Both the position numbers and the translations under genes were made by a program. A stretch of 52,676 bases of DNA, from assembly GCA_905381055.1 (NCBI GenBank), contig CAJPUR010000016.1, positions 1-52,676 of the forward strand, written 5' to 3'. Source of the DNA: an uncultured Flavobacteriaceae bacterium (GTDB taxonomy: Bacteria > Bacteroidota > Bacteroidia > Flavobacteriales > Flavobacteriaceae). Position 1 is the stretch's first letter; the number at the start of each line of letters is the position of its first letter. Below the pieces are notes generated by a model that was given only the letters and a program-made list of their open reading frames with translations, made no database searches and had not been told where the DNA came from. Shown here piece after piece: positions 44,052 through 52,676 of this stretch.

Positions 44052-44840
44052 ATGGATGAAAAAAAATCTTCTTTCCCAATAGGCATTTTTGATTCAGGTA
44101 TTGGTGGACTTTCAGTTTTAACTCATATTAAAAAAATTCTTCCAAATGAAAAAATTATTTACATTGCCGATAACCTGTATTCCCCATATGGAAATTTATC
44201 AATATCAAAAATTACTTTAAGAAGTAAAAAAATAATTGAAAAATTAGTTACTCTAAATTGTAAATTAATAGTTGTTGCTTGTAATACTGTTACAACAAAT
44301 TTAATAACAAATTTGCGTAAAAATTTTAACATCCCCCTTATTGGAGTCGAACCAGGAATCAAACCAGCTTCATTAAATAGTAAATCAGGAGTTATAGGAG
44401 TTTTAGCTACCAAAGGAACATTATCAAGTTCATTATTTTATAAATCAATTAATAACTATAATTTAAATATTAAAATACTTGAAAAAGAGGGTAAAGGATT
44501 AATCAAAATAATAGAAAATAATAAAATAAATGAACTAAAAACTAAAAAAATATTAAAATCATATATTACCCCAATGATTAAAAAAAATGCAGACCACTTG
44601 GTTCTTGGATGCACGCATTATCCATATTTAATTCCAGTCTTAAATCAAATTTTAAAAAATAAGATGAAAATTATAGACACTGGTATCGCTGTAGCTAAAC
44701 AAACTAAAAAAATTCTTACTCAATATGAATTATTAAATACTAATAAAAAAAATAAATTAAATTTATATTTCCAAACTGGAGAATCTTCTAAAATTAATTA
44801 TTTTTTAAAAAACCAAATTTTTAATAAAATTATTTTATAA
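44052..44840 (+). CDS. murI: Glutamate racemase
   Basis: It makes D-glutamate for peptidoglycan. The cofactor-independent racemase motifs are GIFDSGIGGLSVL (11-23), VVACNTVTTN with Cys77 and VLGCTHYPYL with Cys187, the two catalytic cysteines. The length of 262 is normal. The start codon lies two bases after a terminator hairpin. Its last 11 bases overlap the convergent hexapeptide-protein gene. Confidence 0.96.
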   Translation: MDEKKSSFPIGIFDSGIGGLSVLTHIKKILPNEKIIYIADNLYSPYGNLSISKITLRSKKIIEKLVTLNCKLIVVACNTVTTNLITNLRKNFNIPLIGVEPGIKPASLNSKSGVIGVLATKGTLSSSLFYKSINNYNLNIKILEKEGKGLIKIIENNKINELKTKKILKSYITPMIKKNADHLVLGCTHYPYLIPVLNQILKNKMKIIDTGIAVAKQTKKILTQYELLNTNKKNKLNLYFQTGESSKINYFLKNQIFNKIIL

Positions 44841-45351
44841 AATTTTTATACCAATTAGAATATTTAAGATAACTTGATGCTATTCTCTCTATTTCATTTT
44901 TTTTCACTTGATTGCTCACATTTTTAATTTTTTTTGCTGGAACACCTGCGAAAATTGATCCTGCTTTTATATGAGTATTTTCAAGAACAACGCTGCCTGC
45001 TGCAACTATTGAATTTGATTCAATAATACTATTATCCATTACTATACTTCCCATCCCAATAAGAACACTATTTTCTATTTTACAACCATGTACAATTGCA
45101 TTATGACCAATTGAAACATCATTACCGATTTCTGTTTTAGCTTTTAAATAAGTTCCATGAATTACTGCTCCATCCTGAATATTTACTCTATCTCCAATTT
45201 TAATACTATTCACATCACCTCTTACAACAGCTGAATACCATATTGAACAATTATTCCCCATAATCACATCGCCTATTAAAACAGAATTTTCAGCAAAAAA
45301 ACAATCATCTCCATACATAGGTTTAAAACCTCTAACCGATTTAATTATCAT
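44830..45351 (-). CDS. Gamma-carbonic-anhydrase-like hexapeptide-repeat protein
   Basis: 173 residues forming a left-handed beta helix of hexapeptide repeats (about 20-140, for example SVLIGDVIMGNN and NSVLIGMGSIVMDN), then a C-terminal helix. The three zinc-ligand positions of the gamma-carbonic anhydrase/YrdA branch are His65, His83 and His88 (AVIHG, GHNAIVHG). It would act as a trimer. Whether it has anhydrase activity or another role, as for YrdA and PaaY relatives, is open. It converges with and slightly overlaps murI. Confidence 0.9.
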   Translation of the reverse strand: MIIKSVRGFKPMYGDDCFFAENSVLIGDVIMGNNCSIWYSAVVRGDVNSIKIGDRVNIQDGAVIHGTYLKAKTEIGNDVSIGHNAIVHGCKIENSVLIGMGSIVMDNSIIESNSIVAAGSVVLENTHIKAGSIFAGVPAKKIKNVSNQVKKNEIERIASSYLKYSNWYKNFIK

Positions 45352-45410
45352 TTTTGTCTTTTTGTAATATTATTATTTAAAAATAACCTTTATCTATTTA
45401 AGTAATTCAT

Positions 45411-45418
45411 TATTTTTG
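45411..45418 (+). promoter_or_regulatory. Candidate -7 promoter element of the NifU-like gene
   Basis: TATTTTTG matches TAnnTTTG exactly and lies 10 bases before the ATG at 45429, which would give a leader of only about five bases. No clear -33 partner (TTTG) was seen, so the call is weak. Confidence 0.3.
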
Positions 45419-45428
45419 TTAAAAAATA

Positions 45429-46331
45429 ATGGAAAATTATAAAGTAAAATATTATTTAAATAAAGATAAAACAATTGCAAAATTTTCTTTTGCTTCTAAC
45501 TTAATAATTGATAAATCGATAGTCTATAATTCAATTGATGATGCTAGTAATTCTAAACTTGTTCAAAAAATGTTTTATTTGCCATTTGTTAAATCAGTTA
45601 AACTAAACTCAGATAGTATAGAGCTTGAAAAGTTTGATATATTAAAATGGGATGATGTAATTGAAGAAGTTGCTGTTGAAATCCAAAATTTCCTTAAAGA
45701 TGGAGGCATAATATTAAATAATGAAAATTTAACTGACAAAAGCCCTATTTCAATTTATGCTGAAAGCACTCCAAATCCAAATGTTATAAAATTTGTGGCT
45801 AATAAAAAATTAGTTGATGATATATACGAATATAAAGATATAAGTCAGTCTAAAAAAAATTCTCCTGTTGCTTATGCATTATATAAAAAATTTGATATTA
45901 AAGAAGTTTTCATAAGTGAAAATTACATATCTATTACTAAAAATGAAAAACTTATTTGGGAGGATTCCGTCATGGAAATAAGGGAATTTATTCGTTCTTT
46001 TTTAGAGAAAAACAATTTAATTGTAAATCCTAAAAATAAAAATTCTACTGATAAAAAATCCATAGCTTCTGAAGATGATAAATCCTTAGATGATGTTTCA
46101 AAAAAAATTATTTCTATAATTGAGGAATACGTAAAACCTGCTGTTGCCTCTGACGGGGGTAATATATTATTTGAATCTTACAAAAAAGAAGATAAATCTG
46201 TTAATGTAATTCTTCAGGGTGCATGTAGCGGTTGTCCCTCATCCACATTCACTCTTAAAAATGGTATAGAAAATATGCTTAAAGAAATGTTACCGGGAAA
46301 AATATTAAAGGTAAACGCTGTTAATGGCTAA
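45429..46331 (+). CDS. NifU-type Fe-S cluster carrier with duplicated Nfu N-terminal domain
   Basis: A 300-residue scaffold or carrier that delivers Fe-S clusters. Two Nfu N-type domains occur in tandem (1-95 and 105-195), followed by a charged linker (about 200-220) and the C-terminal NifU domain (222-300) with GACSGCPSSTFTLKNGIE, whose Cys266 and Cys269 hold the cluster. The second N-domain keeps the AESTPNPNVIKFV motif; the first has lost it (YYLNKDKTIAKFSF), though LPFVKSVKLN and the tail are kept. This three-part layout is usual in flavobacteria. It overlaps the convergent tsaB gene by four bases. Confidence 0.93.
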   Translation: MENYKVKYYLNKDKTIAKFSFASNLIIDKSIVYNSIDDASNSKLVQKMFYLPFVKSVKLNSDSIELEKFDILKWDDVIEEVAVEIQNFLKDGGIILNNENLTDKSPISIYAESTPNPNVIKFVANKKLVDDIYEYKDISQSKKNSPVAYALYKKFDIKEVFISENYISITKNEKLIWEDSVMEIREFIRSFLEKNNLIVNPKNKNSTDKKSIASEDDKSLDDVSKKIISIIEEYVKPAVASDGGNILFESYKKEDKSVNVILQGACSGCPSSTFTLKNGIENMLKEMLPGKILKVNAVNG

Positions 46332-47008
46332 TTTTTTTTTGCTGAAGTATAGAAGTCTTTGAGATAAAACGGTTCAAAATATGCAATGTCTTCAAAATTT
46401 TCTTTTTTAAAGTTTTCTTCAGACTTTTTACACATAAATTTTGATGATGGAAATAAGGGTTCATCCGGATAAAAAATCTTACCTGATATTAAAACCTTTT
46501 TGCACTTTTGAGCTCCATTTCCTATAATGACAACTTTTTTTGAAATTTTAATAAAATCTTTAAATGAATTTATACTAATAATTTCAGCTTTTGTTGGAAC
46601 CATTACTTCATGATTACTATTTAAAAACATTGAGTAAACTTCCATCCTTCTAGCATCTAAAAGAGCAATAATATTTGTTTCATTTTCGGGAATATATGCT
46701 GCTGCTAAAATTTCTAATGTGTTAATAGAAATTAAAGGTAAATCACATGAAAAACATATTCCTTTAGCAGTAGCCACTCCAATTCTTAAACCTGTATATG
46801 ATCCTGGACCTTTACTAATTGATATAGCATCTAAACTGTTGAGGCTGAAATCACAATCACTCAACAACTTTTTAATATATAAATGAAGGTTGTCACTTTG
46901 ACTGAATTCTGGATCATTTTTTTCAATAAAGTGAATTAAATTACCGTTTTTAGAAAGTGAAACAGAGCAATTACTAGTTGAAGATTCAATATTTAAAATA
47001 AGTGCCAT
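46328..47008 (-). CDS. tsaB: tRNA threonylcarbamoyladenosine biosynthesis protein TsaB
   Basis: A partner of TsaD in forming t6A at position 37 of ANN-decoding tRNAs. It has the ASKHA fold with NIESSTSNCSVSLSKNGNLI at the start and the diagnostic SISKGPGSYTGLRIGVATAK (about 64-83). ALLDARRMEVYSMFL follows, also typical. The length of 226 is normal. It precedes the exporter genes on the same strand by 11 bases, so it may be in one transcript with them or only adjacent. Confidence 0.95.
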   Translation of the reverse strand: MALILNIESSTSNCSVSLSKNGNLIHFIEKNDPEFSQSDNLHLYIKKLLSDCDFSLNSLDAISISKGPGSYTGLRIGVATAKGICFSCDLPLISINTLEILAAAYIPENETNIIALLDARRMEVYSMFLNSNHEVMVPTKAEIISINSFKDFIKISKKVVIIGNGAQKCKKVLISGKIFYPDEPLFPSSKFMCKKSEENFKKENFEDIAYFEPFYLKDFYTSAKKN

Positions 47009-47019
47009 TTTTATTTAAC

Positions 47020-48450
47020 CTAAATTTCTAGTTTCAATCCAAAATAGAATTCTAAAACTTTTAATTTAAAAATATAATCATACTTTGCTCTTACCTCATC
47101 TGAAACAGAACTTTCATATTGTTGTTTAATTTGAGAAAATTCATAAGAGTTAATTACGCCAGCTTCAAATTTATTTTTTGCGTTTTTATATGAATCTGAT
47201 CTCGCAAGAACAGTTTTTTTTGTGGCTTGATAAAACTTATATGCAGCACTAGTATTATTATAAGATTGATTAATAGTATTTTCTAAATCTAATTTGTCTT
47301 GTTCAAATTGATTTTTAACTATATCAAGATTGATTAAATTTCTCTTAACATTATTTTTGGCTATTAATCTATTAAAAATAGGGATACTCAATTGTAAACC
47401 AAAGTTATGACCATCATTCATATTTAGCTGATCTGTAATTGACATTGGTCCAACTACTTTTGTTTTTTCAACATCAGTTAAAACAGGTTCTCCTGTGGTT
47501 GACAAATATCCAATAGGCACTGAGTTGAATTCTCCAGTCCTTTCTATTCTATCGCTATATGAAATTCTTGAACTGTAACCATAAAATGCTGATATAGAAG
47601 GTTGAAGCGCACCTTTAGAAATTTCAATATCAGTTTCAGCAATCTCAAGATTTGTTATTGCGCGCTTTATATCATTTCTGTGGCTTAAAGCTTTAATAAA
47701 AATATCTTTAGGACTTTCATCTAAAATTTGAGAAAAGGGGACATCATAATTTTCATTAGATATTTCAAAGTTTTCATAATCAGTAATTAAAAGTAATTGA
47801 GCTAAATTAATTTTAGTTATTCTATATGCATTTTCAGCTTGAATTAAAGTTTGCTGTTGGTTAGCTAGCGATGCTTCGATATCAAACAAATCTCCTTCAA
47901 CAATAATTCCAGCTTGGACTAGAGCTTTTGTTCTTTCTAATTGTTCTATTGTTATTTCTAATTGTTGTTTCTGAACGGTTAATATTTCTCTATTAAACAT
48001 TATCTGCAAGTATGCATTTGCAACCAATAAACCTATATCATCCTTTATATCTTCAATATTGTATTCATTAGCAATAATAGAAAGATTAGCTCTGTGAAGT
48101 CTTCTTACATTTTGAAGACCGTTGTATATATCTACTCCAAAATTTACTGCCATAGAAGAAAATTGTGTGGTTATATTTTCTAAAATACCTGTAGTAATAT
48201 TTTGATTCAATCCATAATTCCAAGAGTGATTTAAAGAAGCATTAACATTAGGAAAAAAATTTGCGACAGCTGAATTTTTTTCAATATTTGAATTTTCAAG
48301 TTGAAGCTGACTTTGTTTGATCGTAATATTATTTTCAAAAGCACGAGTTACACATTGCTCAAGAGTCCAATATTTATCTTGCCCAAAAATTACTGTATTG
48401 CTTAAAATCAAAATTATAAGCCAAACATTAAATTTTAAATTAATTTTCAT
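47020..48450 (-). CDS. TolC-family outer-membrane efflux protein
   Basis: 476 residues with signal peptide 1-23 (ending TVIFGQ). Two repeats of the OEP family are visible, each with a long coiled-coil helical pair: WTLEQCVTRAFENNITIKQS (about 28-47) begins the first, and DIFIKALSHRNDIKRAITNL with GALQPSISAFYGYSS the second. It forms the trimeric channel-tunnel through the outer membrane for the ABC exporter encoded just upstream in the transcript. The membrane-fusion gene ends 18 bases before this one starts. Confidence 0.94.
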   Translation of the reverse strand: MKINLKFNVWLIILILSNTVIFGQDKYWTLEQCVTRAFENNITIKQSQLQLENSNIEKNSAVANFFPNVNASLNHSWNYGLNQNITTGILENITTQFSSMAVNFGVDIYNGLQNVRRLHRANLSIIANEYNIEDIKDDIGLLVANAYLQIMFNREILTVQKQQLEITIEQLERTKALVQAGIIVEGDLFDIEASLANQQQTLIQAENAYRITKINLAQLLLITDYENFEISNENYDVPFSQILDESPKDIFIKALSHRNDIKRAITNLEIAETDIEISKGALQPSISAFYGYSSRISYSDRIERTGEFNSVPIGYLSTTGEPVLTDVEKTKVVGPMSITDQLNMNDGHNFGLQLSIPIFNRLIAKNNVKRNLINLDIVKNQFEQDKLDLENTINQSYNNTSAAYKFYQATKKTVLARSDSYKNAKNKFEAGVINSYEFSQIKQQYESSVSDEVRAKYDYIFKLKVLEFYFGLKLEI

Positions 48451-48468
48451 TAGGATAAATTTATCTTT

Positions 48469-49605
48469 TTATTTTCTACCAGGTCTGGAATCATTATTTT
48501 CATCTTCGCCTTTAAAAGGTTCCGTTTTATTCCAAATTTTTATTTCATCTTGCATATCAATCCCAGAAATAATTTCAACATTAATGCCATCAGAAATTCC
48601 CATTTTTATATTTTTCCTTTCGAATTTTTGATCTCCAATCTCAATTTCAACATAACTTTCACCGCTTATCCTATCAAACTGAAGTAAAGATTCTGAAATA
48701 GATAAAACGCTATCTTTTTTCTCTAATATTAATGAGGCATTTGCACTATATCCTGCCCTTATAAATGAGAGCGAGTCTAGATATACATCCCCTTCTATTT
48801 TGAATTTTACTGCGCCACTTTCCTCATTACCTTTGGGTGCCACAAATCTTAAATCAGCATTGAATGTTTGATCCTGAATGGCACCTAAAGTTACTTCTAA
48901 GGGCATTCCGATTTTTAATTTACCTACTTCCGATTCATCAACTTTTCCTTCAAATATCATAATATTTAAATCTGCTATTGTTGCAATTGTTGTTCCAGGG
49001 TTAAAATTATTGCTTTCAGTAACTTGCTGTCCTTCTTTAACTGGTATTTCAAGAATAGTACCGTCAACAGTGGATCTAATATTTGTATTAGCAACCGAAG
49101 ATCCTCCTACAGATCCTAATTTTATTATTTGTAAATCAGAAAAAGCATTAGAAACTTCTTGACTTGCTTGATCATAATTTAGTTGAACTGTCTCCATTTC
49201 TTTTTTACTAATAACTTTTTTATTAAATAAATCAAGATTTCTATCATAATCAATTTTAGCATTCTTTAAAACTATTCGAGCTCTATCAAGTCTTCCTTTC
49301 GATGAGTTTAAAGACTGTTCGTTAGGAACAACTTTAATTTTAGCAAGTAGATCCCCATTTTTAACTAAATCCCCCTCCTCAACATAAAGTTCGTCAAGTA
49401 TTCCTGAAATTTGTGGCTTTATTTCAATCTCATCTTCGGGAATCACTTTTCCAGTTGCAACTGTTTTCTTTTCAATATTTCTTAACTTGGCCTTTTCAGT
49501 TTCAAATGATATTTTTGGCTTACTATTTGTCTTAATAAAGTAAGCAGCTGCAAATAATATTCCACCAACTAATAGTGAAATCGCTATATATTTTAATATT
49601 TTCAT
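48469..49605 (-). CDS. Periplasmic adaptor (HlyD/MacA-type membrane fusion protein)
   Basis: 378 residues. One N-terminal membrane anchor (about 5-25, AISLLVGGILFAAAYFI) is followed by the lipoyl-like half (RNIEKKTVATGKVIPEDEIE, ISGILDELYVEEGDLVKNGD), a coiled-coil hairpin (about 95-150) and the second lipoyl half (STVDGTILEIPVKEGQQV). The beta-barrel domains come next. It links the inner-membrane ABC transporter to the TolC-like channel. The closest known type is MacA, which works with MacB. Two MacB-like permease genes are next to it, so the pump is not the standard single-subunit MacB. The export substrate is unknown. Confidence 0.93.
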   Translation of the reverse strand: MKILKYIAISLLVGGILFAAAYFIKTNSKPKISFETEKAKLRNIEKKTVATGKVIPEDEIEIKPQISGILDELYVEEGDLVKNGDLLAKIKVVPNEQSLNSSKGRLDRARIVLKNAKIDYDRNLDLFNKKVISKKEMETVQLNYDQASQEVSNAFSDLQIIKLGSVGGSSVANTNIRSTVDGTILEIPVKEGQQVTESNNFNPGTTIATIADLNIMIFEGKVDESEVGKLKIGMPLEVTLGAIQDQTFNADLRFVAPKGNEESGAVKFKIEGDVYLDSLSFIRAGYSANASLILEKKDSVLSISESLLQFDRISGESYVEIEIGDQKFERKNIKMGISDGINVEIISGIDMQDEIKIWNKTEPFKGEDENNDSRPGRK

Positions 49606-49627
49606 TTTTAATTTAATTATAAATTTA

Positions 49628-50905
49628 TTATTCTTCCCTTAATGCCTCTATTGGTTTTATACTAACAGCCCTTTGAGCAGGAATTAATCCTATTAAAGTT
49701 CCAAGTGAAATCATTATAAATAGTGCAATTGATATAAATGATATTGGGACAGTTGGATTAGTATAAGGGTAATCATCAAGATCTAAAGTAAAATAATTAA
49801 TCCCAGCTAATACAAATGACCCTAAAACTACACCAATAATTCCAGCAATTATTGTTAAAAAAACACTTTCTAATAATATTTGCCCTCTAATTTCATTTGG
49901 AGTTGCACCTAATGCCCTTCTTACACCTAGTTCTTTAGTTCTCTCCTTAACTGATATAAGTAAAATATTACCTATTCCAATTACTCCAGCAAGAATAGTT
50001 GCAATACCAACAATTAAAGATAAAAAAGTCATCCCCTTTGCGAATCCAACTATTTTATTAAATATTTCTCCTAAATTAAATGATCCAAAAGCCCTTTTAT
50101 CGTCAGGTGAAACCCTATGAATTCTTTTTAAAGTTGTCTTGATCTTATCTTCAACCTCTAAGACATTTACATTTTCATATGCCGCTATATTAAACCAATC
50201 CACATTATCTCCAGTATTATATAAAATTCTATAGGTTGAAAAAGGTATAAAAACATCGGAATCTGAATCGAAAGGGCTACCTCCCCTGAATACCGAAACC
50301 CCTATTACCTTAAAAAAAACATTATCAATTCGAACATATTTACCTATTGGATCCTCATTTGGTTCAAATAAATCTTTCATAGTCCTCTCCCCAATTACAC
50401 AAACTTTTCTATTGTTTACTATGTCAGAATCATTAATAAATCTTCCCCCATCATATATTTCTTTAGTAGCTATTTTTGTAAATTCTGGATAATCCCCATA
50501 AATAGCATAATTTCCATAATTACTACCTCTTACAATACTAGCTGGAGCTCCTCCACTAAAAGTACCTCTAGCGTTTCGAGGAACAATATATTTGATCTCA
50601 GGGACTCTTTTCTTTAATATTTCAACATCTTTTAATTTTAGCTGAGGGAATCTTCCAGTCTTAAAACCATCATATGGAATACTTGTTTCTTCAGCCCATA
50701 CAAACATTGAATTCATTGCAACATTTTTAAATTCCCTTTCAAAACCGTTATCAAGCCCAGTAGCTGAACCTGAAAGAACTATATATATAAATATGCCCCA
50801 TAATACGCCAATGACTGTAATTATTGTTCTTATTTTATTTTTTTTTATTGAACCGAAAATTTCTTGCCAAACCTCTAAATCAAAAAAAATCTTTAAACTA
50901 TTCAT
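49628..50905 (-). CDS. MacB/FtsX-type ABC transporter permease (second subunit)
   Basis: 425 residues. The N-terminal membrane helix (about 20-45) begins after LEVWQEIFGSIKKNKIRTII and is followed by a large periplasmic MacB core (about 50-280). Three membrane helices fill the C-terminal FtsX domain, with GIGNILLISVKERTKELGVR and RRALGATPNEIRGQILLES. The end PAQRAVSIKPIEALREE is typical. The ATPase is a separate gene in this operon. It is a paralogue of the permease upstream, and their reading frames overlap by eight bases; the two probably form a heterodimer. Confidence 0.94.
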   Translation of the reverse strand: MNSLKIFFDLEVWQEIFGSIKKNKIRTIITVIGVLWGIFIYIVLSGSATGLDNGFEREFKNVAMNSMFVWAEETSIPYDGFKTGRFPQLKLKDVEILKKRVPEIKYIVPRNARGTFSGGAPASIVRGSNYGNYAIYGDYPEFTKIATKEIYDGGRFINDSDIVNNRKVCVIGERTMKDLFEPNEDPIGKYVRIDNVFFKVIGVSVFRGGSPFDSDSDVFIPFSTYRILYNTGDNVDWFNIAAYENVNVLEVEDKIKTTLKRIHRVSPDDKRAFGSFNLGEIFNKIVGFAKGMTFLSLIVGIATILAGVIGIGNILLISVKERTKELGVRRALGATPNEIRGQILLESVFLTIIAGIIGVVLGSFVLAGINYFTLDLDDYPYTNPTVPISFISIALFIMISLGTLIGLIPAQRAVSIKPIEALREE

Positions 50906-52133
50906 CTCTCATGGCTTCAATAGGACTAATTTTAGATGCTCTTTTTGCAGGAATATAACCCGCAATTGCACCAAAAATAATTAAAATTATTGTTGAAAAA
51001 ATTGCAGTATAAGTGTCTACATAGGGATTTTTAATAAAATAATCTTCAGTTAAACTTGAGCCCATATTATTTAATAGAATAACTCCAAATATCATTCCAA
51101 TGTAACCAAATAAAGTTGTTATAAATATTGATTCAAGAAGTATTGTTCCTACAATTGCTTTAGGAGAAGCTCCTAGGGCCTTTCTTACACCTAATTCTTT
51201 TGTTCTTTCTTTTACTACAAAAACCATAATATTTGAAATACCAATTATACCAGCTAATAAAGTACCTAATCCTACAAAGGTAACTATGTATTGTAATACA
51301 GAAGAAAAAGTCTGATTATTTTTTAAATCTTTAGCAACATTTCTTATAAAGATCCCTCGAGGATCAGTTGGATCAATTGACTTTTTAACTTCAAAAAAAT
51401 TTCTGATTTTATCCTCAAATGCAACTGCCCCTAAATATCCAAGCTCTGGTCTAAAAGATACAAGTATTTGATTAATTTTATCATTACTTTTTTCTAATAG
51501 CTGTCTAGTAGTATAGGGCATTACAATTACTCTTTCTTCATTATCCCCACCACTATCTTTAAATATTCCAATAATTTTAAAATTACTCGAATCAATATTT
51601 ATATATTCTCCAATTGGATCCACATCTGCTCCAAAAAGATCTTGAGCTACCAATCTGCCAATTACAGCATACTTTTTTTTACTTGTAACATCATCATTGT
51701 TTATATACCTCCCTTTCATTAAAACATGCTTTTCAAAATATATGTAAGAGGGAGAAACGCCAACAGTTCTATAATTATTTGATTCTAACTTGTAACTTGA
51801 TTGAGCATAACGAGTAATACGTGGAGAAATATTTTCCAGGAAAAATTTAAAGTTTTTTTTTAAATCTTTCAAATCATCATTCTTAAATTCAATTTGACGA
51901 TTAGATTTAAAACCCTTATATGGTTTAGAGGTCTTTGATGGGAAAATTGTTAATACATTTGTAGCATCATCTAAAAAAAATTCTTTGAATTGATTTTTTA
52001 ATCCGTTTCCAAAACCAAATAGAACTATAAAAATAAAAATACCTAGAGCTACAGTGAAGCCAGATAAAAAAGTCCTTAGTTTATTTTTACCTATAGTGCT
52101 AAATATTTCAAACCAAGTATCTCTACTAAACAT
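50898..52133 (-). CDS. MacB/FtsX-type ABC transporter permease (first subunit)
   Basis: 411 residues with the same plan as its neighbour: a first helix (about 20-42) after TWFEIFSTIGKNKLRTFLSG, a periplasmic MacB core, and three C-terminal helices in the FtsX domain. GISNIMVFVVKERTKELGVR and RKALGASPKAIVGTILLES are the conserved coupling segment, and it ends YIPAKRASKISPIEAMRDE. Its ATG shares one base with the stop of the ATPase gene (TAATG). The pair probably forms the heterodimeric membrane part of the exporter. Confidence 0.94.
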   Translation of the reverse strand: MFSRDTWFEIFSTIGKNKLRTFLSGFTVALGIFIFIVLFGFGNGLKNQFKEFFLDDATNVLTIFPSKTSKPYKGFKSNRQIEFKNDDLKDLKKNFKFFLENISPRITRYAQSSYKLESNNYRTVGVSPSYIYFEKHVLMKGRYINNDDVTSKKKYAVIGRLVAQDLFGADVDPIGEYINIDSSNFKIIGIFKDSGGDNEERVIVMPYTTRQLLEKSNDKINQILVSFRPELGYLGAVAFEDKIRNFFEVKKSIDPTDPRGIFIRNVAKDLKNNQTFSSVLQYIVTFVGLGTLLAGIIGISNIMVFVVKERTKELGVRKALGASPKAIVGTILLESIFITTLFGYIGMIFGVILLNNMGSSLTEDYFIKNPYVDTYTAIFSTIILIIFGAIAGYIPAKRASKISPIEAMRDE

Positions 52134-52676
52134 TATATTATAATTTTTTGATTTACCTTTTTATCTTCAACAATAAGTCCATCCTTAAGTTTAACAACTC
52201 TTTTACACATATTAGCAATATCTTGCTCGTGAGTGACCACTAAAATTGTTTTACCTTCATTATTAATCTTTTGAATTAAAGCCATTACTTCATTTGAAGT
52301 TTTGGAATCTAAAGCACCTGTTGGTTCATCTGCAAGAAGAACTTTTGGTTTAGAAACTAATGCTCTTGCAATAGCTACTCTTTGCTTTTGTCCACCTGAT
52401 AACTCACTTGGTAGGTGCTTAGCCCAATTTTTTAAACCAACTTTTTCAAGATACTCTAAAGCTGAGTCTTGTCTTTTTCTTCTACTTATTCCTCTATAGT
52501 ATAATGGTAAAGCAACATTTTCAATAGCATTTTTATAATTAATCAAATTAAATGATTGAAAAACAAATCCTAGAAACTGGTTTCTATATTTTGCTGCTTT
52601 AGTCTCATCTAAATTTTTAATTTCAATTTTATCCAAAAGATACTCACCCTCATCTGATACATCTAACATTCCCAAA
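52133..52676 (-). CDS. ABC transporter ATP-binding protein (LolD/MacB type), partial
   Basis: The 5' end is beyond the right edge. The frame is open to the last base, so the first in-frame ATG seen (in MGMLDVSDEG) is not the true start. Walker A is outside the window. Visible are the Q-loop FVFQSFNLI, the signature LSGGQKQRVAIARAL, Walker B with VLLADEPTGALDSKT and the switch His in VVTHEQDIANMC. Together these indicate the LolD/MacB class of lipid- or peptide-exporting ATPases. It powers the two permeases encoded downstream. Confidence 0.95.
   Translation of the reverse strand, partial: LGMLDVSDEGEYLLDKIEIKNLDETKAAKYRNQFLGFVFQSFNLINYKNAIENVALPLYYRGISRRKRQDSALEYLEKVGLKNWAKHLPSELSGGQKQRVAIARALVSKPKVLLADEPTGALDSKTSNEVMALIQKINNEGKTILVVTHEQDIANMCKRVVKLKDGLIVEDKKVNQKIII

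Noticed and set aside
48317-48631. Open frame of 104 codons on the plus strand across the TolC and adaptor genes
   Set aside because: It lies opposite two well-supported genes and their junction and shows no recognisable protein.
1-52676. CRISPR array, insertion sequence, integrase, toxin-antitoxin or phage genes
   Set aside because: No regularly spaced repeats, transposase or integrase motifs were seen on reading the window and the translated frames.

Overview
The window looks like a chromosome segment of a low-GC, probably marine member of the Bacteroidota, class Flavobacteriia. The evidence is a SusC/SusD pair, many short lipoprotein signals, a type IX secretion (T9SS) C-terminal sorting domain, TAnnTTTG-type promoter elements, very AT-rich and compact DNA, and the flavobacterial gene order nadK / DUF6089 barrel / uppS / bamA / ompH / ompH / murI. 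No plasmid, phage, insertion-sequence or CRISPR signature was seen.

Left part (1-21.8 kb, all minus strand): an accessory carbohydrate locus. In transcription order it holds susC, susD, an intrinsic terminator, three very large paralogous lipoproteins of about 1,085 residues (FG-GAP/VCBS calcium-motif repeats with an ASPIC/UnbV module) with one small unknown lipoprotein among them, a DUF1080 (3-keto-glycoside hydrolase/lyase type) protein and a Tat-exported Gfo/Idh/MocA oxidoreductase. After these come a broken gene remnant, a bestrophin-like membrane protein, an outer-membrane barrel protein, a GH32 fructan/sucrose hydrolase and the start of a SnoaL-like lipoprotein. The likely logic is outer-membrane glycan capture and import, then periplasmic or surface processing, possibly by the 3-keto-glycoside route. 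The role of the large VCBS proteins is unknown, and this cluster is the best candidate for an undescribed system.

Boundary: a tRNA-Leu(CAA) gene at about 22.0 kb separates this locus from housekeeping genes.

Right part (22.1-52.7 kb): mostly core genes. These are prs-rplY-pth; a convergent T9SS-secreted metalloprotease with a coupled lipoprotein; ribF-serS-rsmA-mgtE and a 2-hydroxyacid dehydrogenase; aspartate kinase with a GNAT acetyltransferase; an alpha/beta hydrolase with pdxJ; the nadK-to-murI envelope cluster; a gamma-carbonic-anhydrase-like protein; a NifU-type Fe-S protein; tsaB; and a TolC/HlyD/ABC exporter operon that is cut by the right edge. Several convergent genes overlap or almost touch, as in a streamlined genome.
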